Source: Akkermansia muciniphila
Lineage (GTDB): Bacteria; Verrucomicrobiota; Verrucomicrobiia; Verrucomicrobiales; Akkermansiaceae
Length of the DNA stretch: 64,000 nt
Assembly (NCBI GenBank): GCA_945874895.1
Contig: CAMCIC010000007.1
Location: 1-64,000 of the forward strand
Reading direction: 5' to 3'
Position 1 is the first letter of the stretch, and each line of letters opens with the position of its first letter. The notes beneath the pieces were generated by a model. The model saw only the letters and a program-made list of their open reading frames with translations. It was not told the origin of the DNA and made no database searches. Shown piece by piece: positions 37,126 through 48,179 of the stretch. Both the position numbers and the translations under genes were made by a program.

Positions 37126-38856
37126 ATGAAACCATTCCTCATTTCTTTTCTCACCATCCTGACCTTCGCTGTCACCGCGGCCCCCACGCACCTTGTCACG
37201 CAACAACCCCTCGCTGTCACAACTCTTCCTGACGGCACGATTCTTGTCGATTTCGGCAAAGTCGCCTTTGGCAACATCGATCTCCTGGAACTCAGCGAGA
37301 CACAAACCATCACGGTGCATTTTGGAGAATCCCTCAAGGACGGGCGCATCAACCGCCAGCCCGGTGGCACGATCCGCTACGCTCAGACCAAAACCACAGC
37401 TCAGGGAGCAAAAACCCGTGTCGCATCCGCTGCCGACAAACGCAATACCACCCAGCCAGCAGCCATTTTGACACCGAAGGAATGGGGTGTCGTGTTGCCC
37501 TTCCGTTGGATCGAGATCGAGGGCTGGAAAGGCAAATTCACTCGCTCCCACATCCAAAGAAACGCCGCTTTTGCCAGCACTTGGAAGGACGATGCGGCGA
37601 CCTTCGTTTCCTCCGACTCGACTCTCGACCAGGTCTGGGAGTTATGCCGCTATTCGATCAAAGCCACGACCTTTGCAGGCATCTACGTCGATGGTGACCG
37701 TGAGCGTATCCCCTACGAGGCGGACGCCTATCTGAACCAGCTCAGCCACTACGCCTGTGATCCTGACCCGCAAATGGCCCGTGATACCTTCGATCACCTC
37801 ATGAAACAACCGACTTGGCCCAGCGAATGGGCGCCACACCTGATCTTCATGGTGCATGCCGATTGGATGCAGACGGGTGATGTCGCATGGATGAGCCAAC
37901 GCTTTGATTCTTTGAAGAAAAAGACTCTGGGAGAGCGCGCGAGAGAAGACGGCTTACTGGTCAGCAATGACAAACAGATCAAACGCGATGACATCGTCGA
38001 TTGGCCGTTAGGAGAGCGCGATGGCTACGTCTTCACTCCTGTGAACACGGTGGTCAACGCCTTCCATCTTCGGGCTGTTCAGCACATGTGCGAGATGGCC
38101 AAGGCCGCCGGCAAAACAGAGGAGGCAAAGAGCTATGCAGCGCAATATGAAAAAGCCTATGCCTCATTTCAATCAAAGCTGTTCCATGCCGCCACGGGGC
38201 TCTACACCGATGGGGAAAGCACCAAGCACAGCTCCTTGCACGCCAACTTGTTTCCGCTGGCATTTGGACTGGTGCCTGAGCAACACAAGGAAAAGGTGAT
38301 CGCCTTCCTCAAAAAACGCGGAATGAAGTGCTCAGTGTATGCCGCACAATATCTGCTAGAAGGGCTTTTTGAAAACGGCGCGGGAGATACTGCTTTGGAA
38401 CTCATTTTGGCCGATGGTGACCGCAGTTGGAAACACATGCTTAAGAGCGGCACCACCATTACCTGGGAAGCATGGGACAACAAATACAAGCCCAACCAGG
38501 ACTGGAACCACGCTTGGGGTGCAGCACCAGCCAACATCCTGCCCAGATACATTGCAGGCGTTCGCCCTATCGCGGCGGGGTGGTCGAAAATCCTCATCCA
38601 ACCGCAACCCGGATCTCTAACGAAACTTTCATCCAAGACACCCTCGCTCCGCGGCCCCGTGCAAGTAAAGTGGGAGAGAGCAAACAAAACCTGGAATGTG
38701 TCGCTGCCGAATGGTGTCAGTGCCCAACTCGACCTACCCGCCAGCTCGGGGCAAAAAGCCTATATTGCGGGAAAAGCCGTTGCGGCCGAGATGCAGCATG
38801 ACCGGCTGGTGCTCAAGGATGCCGTCACAGGGCAGGTCACGGTTACCATAAAGTAG
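37126..38856 (+). CDS. Secreted alpha-L-rhamnosidase-like glycoside hydrolase (GH78-type)
   Basis: Signal peptide MKPFLISFLTILTFAVTAAP; (alpha/alpha)6-type core with YVDGDRERIPYEADAYLNQLSHY, WPSEWAPHLIFMVHADWMQTGD, ITWEAWDNKYKPNQDWNHAWGAAPANILPRYIAGVRP. Confidence 0.85.
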   Translation: MKPFLISFLTILTFAVTAAPTHLVTQQPLAVTTLPDGTILVDFGKVAFGNIDLLELSETQTITVHFGESLKDGRINRQPGGTIRYAQTKTTAQGAKTRVASAADKRNTTQPAAILTPKEWGVVLPFRWIEIEGWKGKFTRSHIQRNAAFASTWKDDAATFVSSDSTLDQVWELCRYSIKATTFAGIYVDGDRERIPYEADAYLNQLSHYACDPDPQMARDTFDHLMKQPTWPSEWAPHLIFMVHADWMQTGDVAWMSQRFDSLKKKTLGERAREDGLLVSNDKQIKRDDIVDWPLGERDGYVFTPVNTVVNAFHLRAVQHMCEMAKAAGKTEEAKSYAAQYEKAYASFQSKLFHAATGLYTDGESTKHSSLHANLFPLAFGLVPEQHKEKVIAFLKKRGMKCSVYAAQYLLEGLFENGAGDTALELILADGDRSWKHMLKSGTTITWEAWDNKYKPNQDWNHAWGAAPANILPRYIAGVRPIAAGWSKILIQPQPGSLTKLSSKTPSLRGPVQVKWERANKTWNVSLPNGVSAQLDLPASSGQKAYIAGKAVAAEMQHDRLVLKDAVTGQVTVTIK

Positions 38857-38881
38857 CCGGCAGAATCCAACCATCTTCATG

Positions 38882-38939
38882 CCTATCTCTGAAGAACACT
38901 CAGAGATAGGGCCGATCAAAATCTCTCATTCTTGAGAGA
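38882..38939. terminator. Two adjacent perfect inverted repeats between convergent genes
   Basis: CCTATCTCTGA/TCAGAGATAGG (38882-38910) and TCTCTCA/TGAGAGA (38922-38939). Confidence 0.55.
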
Positions 38940-39435
38940 ATTCCACACCGAATTGAACATCGCGCCAAAGGATGTTCTCGCCTTCGAAAAGAAAACGTCC
39001 CACAAAACTTTCGCCAGCGATCATTTGCGGCAACCAATGAATGTCGTCAGCCCACATGCGATGGTAGGGAATGTTTTCCAAATCTGTCCAAAGTGGAATG
39101 GCTTCATCGGTCTCAGTGGGTTCGCCCTCGATGTCATCCGCCACAAAAACATGACAGTGAATATCGGGGATATCAGACATCGCAAAACAGAGCTCGCCAC
39201 GTTTTCGAACGTTGAGAGCCTTCACACGTAGCTCTTCCATCGTCTCGCGGATGGCACACGCCAAGGGCGTCTCACCGGGATCGATTTTCCCCCCAGGACC
39301 ATTGACCTTACCCGCGCCGATCCCTCGTTTTTTTTCAATCAATAAAATCCTCCCATCGCGAATGACAAAAAGGAGTGTAGCGAGAATTTCTCCGCGCCAT
39401 TCTCGCCAATCCGGTGGTGATGCGAGAGTTTCCAT
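38926..39435 (-). CDS. NUDIX hydrolase (MutT/8-oxo-dGTP diphosphatase-like)
   Basis: Nudix box GGKIDPGETPLACAIRETMEELRV; start codon overlaps the gcvP stop by 1 nt (TGATG). Confidence 0.9.
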   Translation of the reverse strand: METLASPPDWREWRGEILATLLFVIRDGRILLIEKKRGIGAGKVNGPGGKIDPGETPLACAIRETMEELRVKALNVRKRGELCFAMSDIPDIHCHVFVADDIEGEPTETDEAIPLWTDLENIPYHRMWADDIHWLPQMIAGESFVGRFLFEGENILWRDVQFGVEFSQE

Positions 39436-42254
39436 CAGGTATAGGATTCTACGCTGTCACAGGTGCAAACGAGATTGCGATCGCCATGAACGTTATCGAT
39501 ACGACCCACGCTGGGCCAGAATTTGTGCTGTCGGAGATACGGCAATGGATAGGCAGCCTGCTCGCGTGAATAGGCATGCTTCCATTCATCGGCTATCACG
39601 GCGGTAGCAGGATGCGGAGCGTTTTTGAGCACGTTGTCCTCGCGGTCGGCTCGGCCTTGCAAGACTTCCTGGATTTCCTGATGGATGGCAATCATGGCAT
39701 CGCAGAAACGATCGAGCTCGCCCTTCGATTCGGATTCGGTGGGCTCGATCATGAGCGTTCCCGTCACCGGCCAGGACATGGTGGGCGAATGGAAACCGTA
39801 GTCCATCAAGCGCTTGGCCACGTCCTCAACAGTGATGCCACTGGCGTCAGAGATCGGGCGAATGTCAATGATGCATTCATGTGCTACCAGACCTTTGTTG
39901 CCCGCGTAGAGGATGGGAAAAAACGGAGACAAGCGTTTCGCGACATAGTTCGCGTTGAGGATGGCGATTTCCGTGGCCAACTTCAGGCCTTGAGGGCCCA
40001 TCATGGCGATATACATCCACGAAATCGTATTGATGGAGGCACTGCCGTAGGCCGCGGAGCAAACCGCTCCTTCGTGGTGTCCGAGCGAAGCGTGTCCCGG
40101 CAAATAAGCCACCAGTTGTTTTGCTACGCCGATGGGTCCCACGCCGGGCCCGCCACCGCCATGGGGAATGCAGAATGTTTTGTGAAGATTGAGGTGGCAC
40201 ACATCAGCGCCGATGTAGCCGGGGCTGGTAAGTCCTACCTGAGCATTCATATTGGCACCGTCCATGTATACCTGTCCGCCGGCATCGTGAATCCATTGAC
40301 AGATGTCCTTGATCGATTCCTCAAACACTCCGTGAGTGGAAGGATAAGTGATCATGAGCGCTGCGAGATTTTCCTTATGCTCGGCAATGCGTGCCTGCAG
40401 ATCGCCACAATCGATATTTCCTTGGTCATCGCATTTCACGCCCACGACTTTGAATCCACACATCACGGCGGATGCGGGATTGGTGCCGTGAGCGGAGACG
40501 GGAATGAGACAAATGTGGCGATGCTGCTCACCGCGTGCGTGATGGTAGCGGCGAATGGCGAGCAATCCCGCATACTCCCCTTGCGACCCCGCGTTGGGTT
40601 GCAGCGATACAGCAGCGAACCCTGTGATGTCTGCGAGCCATTGCTCCAGTTCCTGCAGCATGGCGACATAGCCCTCGGATTGATCTGCTGGAACAAAGGG
40701 ATGCAGCGAGGAAACCTTGGGCCAGCTCAACGGCATCATTTCCGATGTGGCATTCAATTTCATCGTGCAGGAACCGAGAGCGATCATCGACTCATTCAAA
40801 GCAAGGTCCTTCGATTCCAGACGCTTCAGATAGCGCAGCATTTCCGTTTCCGAATGATACTGATGGAACACGGCTTGCGGCAGGATTTCCGATTGGCGTA
40901 AGAAACCAGCGTTCACCGCCCAGCCCGATTCCACTTCTGCCAGCGAAGCTCCGAACAGTGACGCGACTGCGGCAATATCGGAATCGGTCGTGGTTTCATC
41001 GACCGAAACCCCGAGATGATCGGCATCGATCAAACGCAAATTGTAGCCGGCATTTACCGCTGCAGTGGCGATTTCTCGCGCCTTTCCAGGCACGAAAATC
41101 GTGAGAGTGTCGAAGTAATGCGCATTGTCCAATGAGACGCCAGCCTTTTCCAGAGCCTTGGCGAGACGGCGTGTGCGCTCGTGGATCTCACCCGCGATGT
41201 GTTGCAGGCCTCGCGGACCGTGGTAAACCGCATACATCGAGGCCATAACAGCGAGCAATACCTGAGCTGTACAAATATTCGAAGTCGCTTTATCGCGACG
41301 AATGTGTTGCTCGCGCGTTTGCAGAGACAGACGAAAGCCAGGTTTGCCGTAGGCATCGACGGAAACACCAATGAGACGTCCGGGCATTTTGCGCTTGAGT
41401 GCGTCCTTGCACGACATGAAAGCGGCATGCGGACCGCCGAAGCCCATGGGCACCCCGAAACGCTGGGAGCTTCCCACGCAAATGTCCGCGCCGAACTCAC
41501 CGGGAGCGCGCAACACGGTCAATGCGAGCAAGTCTGCGGCAACGATGCTCAGCGCTCCAATCGCACGCAATCGATCGAAGAAAGCGGAAAAATCGTCCAC
41601 TCGACCGCGGGTGTCAGGATACTGCACGATAGCGGCAAACAACCCTGAAATCTCTTCTGGCTGCAGGGTTTGATGATCCCCCACGAGCACCTCGATGCCC
41701 AAAGGCTCGGCGCGCGTCTGCACCACGTCGATGGTCTGCGGGTGGCAGCGTTGAGAAACAAAAATGACCTTGCCGTTCGGCTTGCCGGCGAGCGCTAGGC
41801 TCATCGCCTCCGCAGCAGCCGTGCCTTCATCGAGCAACGAAGCATTGGCCACATCGAGCCCCGTAAGGTTAGCAATCATGGTCTGGAAGTTCAGCAAGGC
41901 CTCCAGACGGCCTTGAGCGATCTCTGCCTGATAAGGGGTGTAGGCCGTATACCAACCGGGATTTTCCAGAATGTTGCGCTGAATCACGGTCGGCGTATGC
42001 GTGCCGTAGTATCCTTGACCGATGAGTGATTTTTTCAACTGATTGCGCTCCATGATGCTGGACAAACGCGACAAAGCATCCACTTCCGACAAAGCCTCGG
42101 GCAGGTTCATGGCGCGGGCGTTACGAATCACCGAAGGAACGGCATCGGCCATCAAGGCCTCGATCTCCGTGTATCCCAGAGTCTCCAACATGGCTTGGCG
42201 ATCCGCCCCCATAACGCCAAGATGGCGACTGCTAAAATCTGTATGAATGTTCAT
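39435..42254 (-). CDS. gcvP: Glycine dehydrogenase (aminomethyl-transferring), single-chain P-protein
   Basis: 939 aa; [23 protein letters not shown]-terminus, [25 protein letters not shown]-lysine region. Confidence 0.97.
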   Translation of the reverse strand: MNIHTDFSSRHLGVMGADRQAMLETLGYTEIEALMADAVPSVIRNARAMNLPEALSEVDALSRLSSIMERNQLKKSLIGQGYYGTHTPTVIQRNILENPGWYTAYTPYQAEIAQGRLEALLNFQTMIANLTGLDVANASLLDEGTAAAEAMSLALAGKPNGKVIFVSQRCHPQTIDVVQTRAEPLGIEVLVGDHQTLQPEEISGLFAAIVQYPDTRGRVDDFSAFFDRLRAIGALSIVAADLLALTVLRAPGEFGADICVGSSQRFGVPMGFGGPHAAFMSCKDALKRKMPGRLIGVSVDAYGKPGFRLSLQTREQHIRRDKATSNICTAQVLLAVMASMYAVYHGPRGLQHIAGEIHERTRRLAKALEKAGVSLDNAHYFDTLTIFVPGKAREIATAAVNAGYNLRLIDADHLGVSVDETTTDSDIAAVASLFGASLAEVESGWAVNAGFLRQSEILPQAVFHQYHSETEMLRYLKRLESKDLALNESMIALGSCTMKLNATSEMMPLSWPKVSSLHPFVPADQSEGYVAMLQELEQWLADITGFAAVSLQPNAGSQGEYAGLLAIRRYHHARGEQHRHICLIPVSAHGTNPASAVMCGFKVVGVKCDDQGNIDCGDLQARIAEHKENLAALMITYPSTHGVFEESIKDICQWIHDAGGQVYMDGANMNAQVGLTSPGYIGADVCHLNLHKTFCIPHGGGGPGVGPIGVAKQLVAYLPGHASLGHHEGAVCSAAYGSASINTISWMYIAMMGPQGLKLATEIAILNANYVAKRLSPFFPILYAGNKGLVAHECIIDIRPISDASGITVEDVAKRLMDYGFHSPTMSWPVTGTLMIEPTESESKGELDRFCDAMIAIHQEIQEVLQGRADREDNVLKNAPHPATAVIADEWKHAYSREQAAYPLPYLRQHKFWPSVGRIDNVHGDRNLVCTCDSVESYT

Positions 42255-42340
42255 GGCAAATTAACAAAAAAGGATGAAAAAAAATTGTCCTGCCCCTGCA
42301 TAGCGGATTTTCTGGCATCCGCAACATGGACTTGCAAAAA

Positions 42341-42826
42341 TCAGGACATTTCAGCGTGATCCGCATCCCCTACAGACCCGCCTGCAGTGGAACCTGATGC
42401 GGCAATCAGAAGCGCGGTCATCTGCAACGAGAGTTCGAAAATTTTTCTGGGGTAGTGGATGGCTGCATCGGTTTTGCCGAAACAACCGCAGGAAAGATCC
42501 AATCCCTGACTCCAAGCCCAAAAAATCACAACGAAGAACAACAGAGTCATCAAAAGGCCGCTGACGATGGCGCCCTTGCGCTGGATGGAGAGGATCAGAC
42601 ACAACCCCGTTACCATTTCCCACCATGGCAAAAAGTAGGCCACCAGAGGCACCATCGACTCAGGCAACAGGCGGAAATTTTCCACATCAGACGCGAACTG
42701 CGTGACACCGCTGACGAAAATTTTTTGCCCTCCTGCATACAGGAAAACCACTCCCACCGCGACTTGAGAGAGCAAACGAAGGATCACCATGGATGATGAC
42801 GGAGGCATGTTCGTCATGCTAACCAT
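42341..42826 (-). CDS. DoxX/MauE-like membrane protein
   Basis: Four hydrophobic segments; GVVFLYAGGQKI and LDLSCGCFG motifs. Confidence 0.8.
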   Translation of the reverse strand: MVSMTNMPPSSSMVILRLLSQVAVGVVFLYAGGQKIFVSGVTQFASDVENFRLLPESMVPLVAYFLPWWEMVTGLCLILSIQRKGAIVSGLLMTLLFFVVIFWAWSQGLDLSCGCFGKTDAAIHYPRKIFELSLQMTALLIAASGSTAGGSVGDADHAEMS

Positions 42827-42835
42827 CCCACTGGT

Positions 42836-43231
42836 TTGAGCAAGTGCGAATCCTTTGCGAATATGCGCGACAGCATACTTGCGTTCCGAGCGAACATGAG
42901 TATGGGTCGTGCGACACTTTCTGATATGATCCAGTTGCTAAAAACGCCTGTGGGGCGAGTTCGATGGTTGGGAGCCTTGGAAGGCATCTCATTTCTCCTA
43001 TTGCTCGGCATCGCCGTGCCGCTCAAATATCTCGCGGGACAGCCGAAAGCAGTGAGCATTGTAGGCATGGCACACGGAATGCTTTTCATCGCCTATGTTC
43101 TTGTGCTCTTGCTCGCGTGGATCGGAGGCAATCTCTCGCTCCGTTGGACCGCCATTGCTTTCTTTGCGGCTTTTTTACCGTTCGGACCTTTCGTAATCGA
43201 TCGGAAACTGGCCCGATTCGATCCATCGTAA
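42836..43231 (+). CDS. DUF3817 domain-containing membrane protein
   Basis: RVRWLGALEGISFLLLLGIAVPLKYLAGQPKAVSIVGMAHGMLFIAYVLVL pattern; true start may be the internal ATG near 42926. Confidence 0.82.
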   Translation: MSKCESFANMRDSILAFRANMSMGRATLSDMIQLLKTPVGRVRWLGALEGISFLLLLGIAVPLKYLAGQPKAVSIVGMAHGMLFIAYVLVLLLAWIGGNLSLRWTAIAFFAAFLPFGPFVIDRKLARFDPS

Positions 43232-43450
43232 AAAACATCCTGCCCGCTCACCAAAACCGACAGAAATGGACCAAGCCTCGTTCAACGACAAAATCCACGG
43301 CCGAAAAATGCCCATCATTTTCTGCAATTTGCCAAAAAATCTAACAAAACCATCAAAAATCGCAAAACAATCGCAATACAGTCACATTTCTAGCTTGCTA
43401 GTGCGTGCTTCGTGACGTATCATTTCTCTCCCCTTTCATCCATCATCGAC

Positions 43451-46400
43451 ATGAGAAAAATAGGACCACCTGAAAAACAAGGACTTTACGATCCCAGCAA
43501 TGAACACGATGCCTGCGGCGTCGGCTTTATCTGCCAGATGAAAGGGAAACGGGCCCATGAAATTATCGGCCAAGCGCTGACAGTGCTGGTGAACATGGAC
43601 CATCGCGGCGCATGCGGTTGCGAGACGAACACGGGCGACGGGGCGGGCATTCTGATCCAGGTGCCTCACAAGTTTTTGCAAAAAGCTACGGCATCGCTCG
43701 GCTTCACGCTGCCAGAGCAAGGCCGCTATGGTCTGGGAATGGCTTATCTTTCGCCCAATCCCCACGTTCGCAAAGCCAGCGAGGCCTTGTTCGAGCAAGT
43801 TGCTGCCGAACTCGGCTTGAGTGTATTGGGCTGGCGCGATGTGCCCACGGACAATTCATCACTTGGCAAAACAGCTCTCGCGAGCGAGCCATTTATGCGT
43901 CAGGTCTTCATCGCTCGCCCCAGCGATTGCACCGATGATCTTGCCTTCGAGCGTCAGCTATTCACCCTGCGCAAGATCAGCTATTTCCGCATCCGCAATG
44001 GCAAGATTGACGATCACTGGTATTGCTCCAGCGTGTCGGCTCGCACAGCGATTTACAAAGGCATGCTCATGCCCGAACAGGTCGGCAAGTATTTCCTCGA
44101 CTTGCAGGATCCTGACATGGACACCGCCCTTGCATTGGTTCACTCGCGCTTCTCGACCAATACCTTCCCCAGCTGGGAACGTGCGCATCCCTTCCGCTAC
44201 ATCGCCCATAATGGCGAAATCAACACGCTGCGCGGAAATGTGAACTGGATGAATGCTCGCCAGCCACTGCTGGAAAGCCCGCTGTTCGGTGATTTGATCA
44301 AAAAAATCCAACCCATCGTCAATGAGGAGGGTTCGGACTCGGCGAAATTTGATAACGTTTTTGAACTGCTCGTCATGGGTGGTCGCTCTCTACCGCACGC
44401 GATGATGATGATGATCCCCGAGCCGTGGTCAGGTCACGAGTCGATGAGCGAGGAGAAAAAAGCATTTTACCAGTATCACTCCTGCCTGATGGAGCCATGG
44501 GATGGTCCGGCATCAGTCGCATTCACCGATGGCACCATGATTGGCGCCACGCTCGATCGGAATGGATTGCGCCCTTCGCGCTATTACGTGACCAAGGACG
44601 ACTATGTGATCATGGCCTCGGAGGCCGGCGTGTTGCCCATCCCGCCAGAAAACATCGCCAGCAAAGGCCGCCTGCAGCCGGGCCGCATGTTCCTTGTGGA
44701 CATGACGGAGGGCCGCATCGTTGCTGACGATGAAATCAAACAACGCATCGCCAGCGAGCAACCCTATCGCCAGTGGGTGGATGAGAATCTCATCAAACTT
44801 GCCGACGTGGAAGCAGCCCCTGCCGTGGCGAAGACCGATATCGCCACCATCACCCAACGCCAACACGCTTTTGGTTACACTTTCGAGGATCAAAGGAAAA
44901 TCCTTCTTCCCATGGCCAAGGACGGAGTCGAAGCCACGGGCGCCATGGGCACCGACATCCCGCTGGCCGTGCTGTCGAACAAATCGAAGTTGCTTTACGA
45001 TTATTTCAAACAGCTTTTCGCTCAGGTTACCAACCCGCCTATCGATTGCATCCGCGAGGAGATCGTAACGTCTTCTGTGACCACGATCGGGCCCGAGCGA
45101 AATCTGCTCGATCCGCAGCCCGAGAGCGCACATTTGATTGAATTGCAATCTCCGATTCTTTCCAACGAAGAACTCGCGAAGCTCAAGCATGTGGCTCAAG
45201 GTGAATTCCGCTCAGTCACCTTGCCGATTTTGTTCGACCCCGCCAAAGGCACTCTGGGTCTTGAACAAGCCTTCGAAGAACTTTGCCGTCAAGCCAGCCT
45301 GCAAATTGACGCTGGCATGAACATCCTCATCTTGAGCGATCGTGGTGTCGATGACAACCATGCCGCCATGCCCGCACTGCTGGCCGTTTCTGGTCTGCAC
45401 CACTTCCTGATTCGCGAAGGTAAGCGCACGAAAGTCGGCTTGGTTCTGGAGTCTGGCGAACCACGCGAGGTGCATCACTTCTGCACATTGGTGGGCTACG
45501 GTTGCGCCGCGATCAATCCCTACCTCGCCTTTGAAACGCTCGATGAAATGATTCAGCAAGGCTTGCTCGTCGGTGTCGATCACTACACTGCGTGCAAGAA
45601 CTTCATCAAGTCCGCGACCAAAGGCATCGTCAAGGTGGCGTCGAAGATCGGCATCTCCACGATTCAAAGTTATCTCGGCGCACAGATTTTCGAATGCGTG
45701 GGCTTGCAACAAAAAGTGGTGGATCGTTTCTTCACGGGCACGGCCACCCGCATCGAGGGCTCGGATTTGGAAGCCATCACCGAGGAGGCTCTGGAGCGTC
45801 ATCAACGCGCTTACTCAGATCGCAGCGGACGAACGGAACCGCTGGAAGTTGGCGGCGACTACCAATGGCGCTCGGAAGGCGAGGCCCACTTGTTCAGCCC
45901 ACAGGTCATTCACTCGCTGCAAAGCGCTGTTCGCTCTGGCAACTACAAGACCTTCAAGACCTACTCGACGCTCGTGAACGAGCAGGACAAACAACGTTTC
46001 ACGCTGCGCGGCATGCTTGATTTCAAGACCCGCACGCCCGTCCCCATCGAGGAAGTAGAAAGTGTAGAGGACATTCTCAAGCGCTTCAAATCCGGTGCCA
46101 TGAGCTACGGATCCATTTCCAAAGAAGCCCACGAGGCATTGGCCATCGCAATGAATCGCATCGGCGGCAAATCGAACACCGGTGAAGGTGGCGAGGACCC
46201 CGAGCGTTTCACCTGGACCAACGATCGCGGAGATTCGAAGAACAGTGCCATCAAGCAGGTCGCATCTGGACGTTTCGGCGTGACCAGCCTCTACCTGACG
46301 CAAGCCCGCGAACTACAAATCAAACTCGCCCAAGGCGCCAAGCCCGGTGAAGGCGGTCAGCTTCCCGGCGGAAAAGTGTATCCTTGGATCGCGAAGACTC

Positions 46401-48037
46401 GTCACTCGACACCAGGCGTGGGACTGATTTCCCCACCACCGCACCACGACATTTATTCGATCGAGGACCTCGCCGAGCTCATCCACGACCTCAAAAATGC
46501 CAACCGCGCCGCACGCGTCAGCGTCAAGTTGGTCAGTGAAGTGGGTGTGGGAACCATCGCCGCTGGGGTAGCGAAAGCGCATGCCGATGTGGTTCTCATT
46601 TCCGGCTTCGATGGTGGCACGGGGGCTTCTCCACAAACCTCCATCAAACATGCCGGTCTGCCCTGGGAACTCGGCCTCGCGGAAACCCACCAGACTCTTG
46701 TCTTGAACAACCTACGCTCACGCATCGCCGTCGAGACCGATGGTCAGCTCAAGACCGGTCGCGACGTCGTCATCGCCGCTCTGCTTGGCGCTGAAGAATT
46801 CGGTTTCGCCACCGCTCCTCTGGTCAGCCTGGGCTGCATCATGATGCGCGTCTGCCATTTGAATACCTGCCCCGTGGGAGTGGCAACACAAGACCCAGAG
46901 CTGCGTAAAAAATTCACGGGTGATCCCGAGGACGCTGTGAATTTCATGAAGTTCATCGCCCAGGAAGTGCGCGAAATCATGGCCGAGCTCGGTTTCCGCA
47001 AGCTCACCGATATGGTCGGTCGCACCGATGTATTGGAGCCGAAAAAAGCCGTCGATCACTGGAAAGCCAAGGGCATCGACCTCTCAAAAATCCTCTATTC
47101 GCCAAACGTCGGACCAGAGGTCGGACGCTACTGCACGGAAACGCAGGATCACGGATTGGAAAAATCTCTTGATCTCACCACCCTGCTCGACTTGTGCAAG
47201 CCTGCCATCGAAAACGGAGAAAAAGTTTCCGTCAAGCTGCCCATCAAGAATACCGACCGCGTCGTCGGAACCATTCTCGGCAACGAGATCACCAAACGCC
47301 ATTGGCACGGACTGCCCGAAGACACGGTGCATCTGCAATTCCGCGGTTCTGCCGGACAAAGCATCGGCGCCTTCATTCCGAAAGGAATCACCATCGAAGT
47401 GGAAGGTGATGCGAACGACTACGTCGGCAAAGGACTCAGCGGTGGCCGCATTGCGATCTATCCCGATGCGAAAGCCACCTTCCCTGCGGAGGACAACATC
47501 ATCATCGGCAACGTGGCACTTTACGGCGCCACCAGCGGTGAACTTTTCGTGCGTGGTGTCGCGGGCGAACGTTTTGCTGTGCGGAACTCCGGCGTGCAAA
47601 CCGTCGTTGAAGGCATCGGCGATCACGGTTGTGAATACATGACCGGTGGAAAAGTCGTGGTGCTCGGAACTACGGGTCGCAATTTCGCCGCGGGCATGAG
47701 TGGTGGTGTCGCCTACATTTACGATGAAAAAGGCGACTTCGCTACGCGCTGCAACAAGGCCATGGTCGATCTCGAAAAAGTCGATGAAGACGATGCCGAA
47801 GTGCTTCGCGCCCTGATCCAGAAACACGCTGACATCACTCTCAGTAAGAAAGCCAACGCCATTCTCGCCGATTGGAAAAACGCCGTGGGAACGTTCGTGC
47901 GCGTCATGCCGCGTGACTACAAACGCGTTCTGCAAGCCATCGCCAAAGCCGAGGCCGATGGTCTCAGCGGCGACGAGGCTCTCGATGCAGCCTTCGAAGC
48001 GAATGCGAAAGACGTCGCCCGTTTGGGGGGCGGTTGA
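43451..48037 (+). CDS. gltB: Glutamate synthase large subunit
   Basis: Class II amidotransferase N-terminus ([14 protein letters not shown]), [57 protein letters not shown]; start at [16 protein letters not shown]. Confidence 0.97.
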   Translation: MRKIGPPEKQGLYDPSNEHDACGVGFICQMKGKRAHEIIGQALTVLVNMDHRGACGCETNTGDGAGILIQVPHKFLQKATASLGFTLPEQGRYGLGMAYLSPNPHVRKASEALFEQVAAELGLSVLGWRDVPTDNSSLGKTALASEPFMRQVFIARPSDCTDDLAFERQLFTLRKISYFRIRNGKIDDHWYCSSVSARTAIYKGMLMPEQVGKYFLDLQDPDMDTALALVHSRFSTNTFPSWERAHPFRYIAHNGEINTLRGNVNWMNARQPLLESPLFGDLIKKIQPIVNEEGSDSAKFDNVFELLVMGGRSLPHAMMMMIPEPWSGHESMSEEKKAFYQYHSCLMEPWDGPASVAFTDGTMIGATLDRNGLRPSRYYVTKDDYVIMASEAGVLPIPPENIASKGRLQPGRMFLVDMTEGRIVADDEIKQRIASEQPYRQWVDENLIKLADVEAAPAVAKTDIATITQRQHAFGYTFEDQRKILLPMAKDGVEATGAMGTDIPLAVLSNKSKLLYDYFKQLFAQVTNPPIDCIREEIVTSSVTTIGPERNLLDPQPESAHLIELQSPILSNEELAKLKHVAQGEFRSVTLPILFDPAKGTLGLEQAFEELCRQASLQIDAGMNILILSDRGVDDNHAAMPALLAVSGLHHFLIREGKRTKVGLVLESGEPREVHHFCTLVGYGCAAINPYLAFETLDEMIQQGLLVGVDHYTACKNFIKSATKGIVKVASKIGISTIQSYLGAQIFECVGLQQKVVDRFFTGTATRIEGSDLEAITEEALERHQRAYSDRSGRTEPLEVGGDYQWRSEGEAHLFSPQVIHSLQSAVRSGNYKTFKTYSTLVNEQDKQRFTLRGMLDFKTRTPVPIEEVESVEDILKRFKSGAMSYGSISKEAHEALAIAMNRIGGKSNTGEGGEDPERFTWTNDRGDSKNSAIKQVASGRFGVTSLYLTQARELQIKLAQGAKPGEGGQLPGGKVYPWIAKTRHSTPGVGLISPPPHHDIYSIEDLAELIHDLKNANRAARVSVKLVSEVGVGTIAAGVAKAHADVVLISGFDGGTGASPQTSIKHAGLPWELGLAETHQTLVLNNLRSRIAVETDGQLKTGRDVVIAALLGAEEFGFATAPLVSLGCIMMRVCHLNTCPVGVATQDPELRKKFTGDPEDAVNFMKFIAQEVREIMAELGFRKLTDMVGRTDVLEPKKAVDHWKAKGIDLSKILYSPNVGPEVGRYCTETQDHGLEKSLDLTTLLDLCKPAIENGEKVSVKLPIKNTDRVVGTILGNEITKRHWHGLPEDTVHLQFRGSAGQSIGAFIPKGITIEVEGDANDYVGKGLSGGRIAIYPDAKATFPAEDNIIIGNVALYGATSGELFVRGVAGERFAVRNSGVQTVVEGIGDHGCEYMTGGKVVVLGTTGRNFAAGMSGGVAYIYDEKGDFATRCNKAMVDLEKVDEDDAEVLRALIQKHADITLSKKANAILADWKNAVGTFVRVMPRDYKRVLQAIAKAEADGLSGDEALDAAFEANAKDVARLGGG

Positions 48038-48089
48038 ACACGCAATCCATTAGCAAATTTTATCAACAAACAACTATAGACACAAGAAT

Positions 48090-48165
48090 GTCAGACAGAA
48101 GACAGAAGAAAGCAGCAGCGGATTTCTCCGCTTCAAGTCTGATGGCTGAAAGTCTTATATCTTAA
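48090..48165. repeat. gltB-gltD spacer: inverted degenerate heptad arrays flanking a 6-bp-stem hairpin
   Basis: gtcagac/agaagac/agaagaa on the left, AGCGGA-TTTC-TCCGCT (48117-48132) centre, agtctga/tggctga/aagtctt/atatctt on the right; TCAGAC/GTCTGA arms. Confidence 0.5.
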
Positions 48166-48179
48166 CTCCCTCAACTACT

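Noticed and set aside
39576-40901. 441-aa plus-strand ORF opposite gcvP
   Set aside because: Long because of biased codon use on the gcvP strand; no coherent protein motifs.
42255-42340. Possible glycine riboswitch upstream of gcvP
   Set aside because: Only ~86 nt with one simple hairpin (GCGGAT/ATCCGC); no glycine-aptamer core visible.
47084-47935. 283-aa minus-strand ORF opposite gltB
   Set aside because: Antisense shadow of a confident gltB frame.
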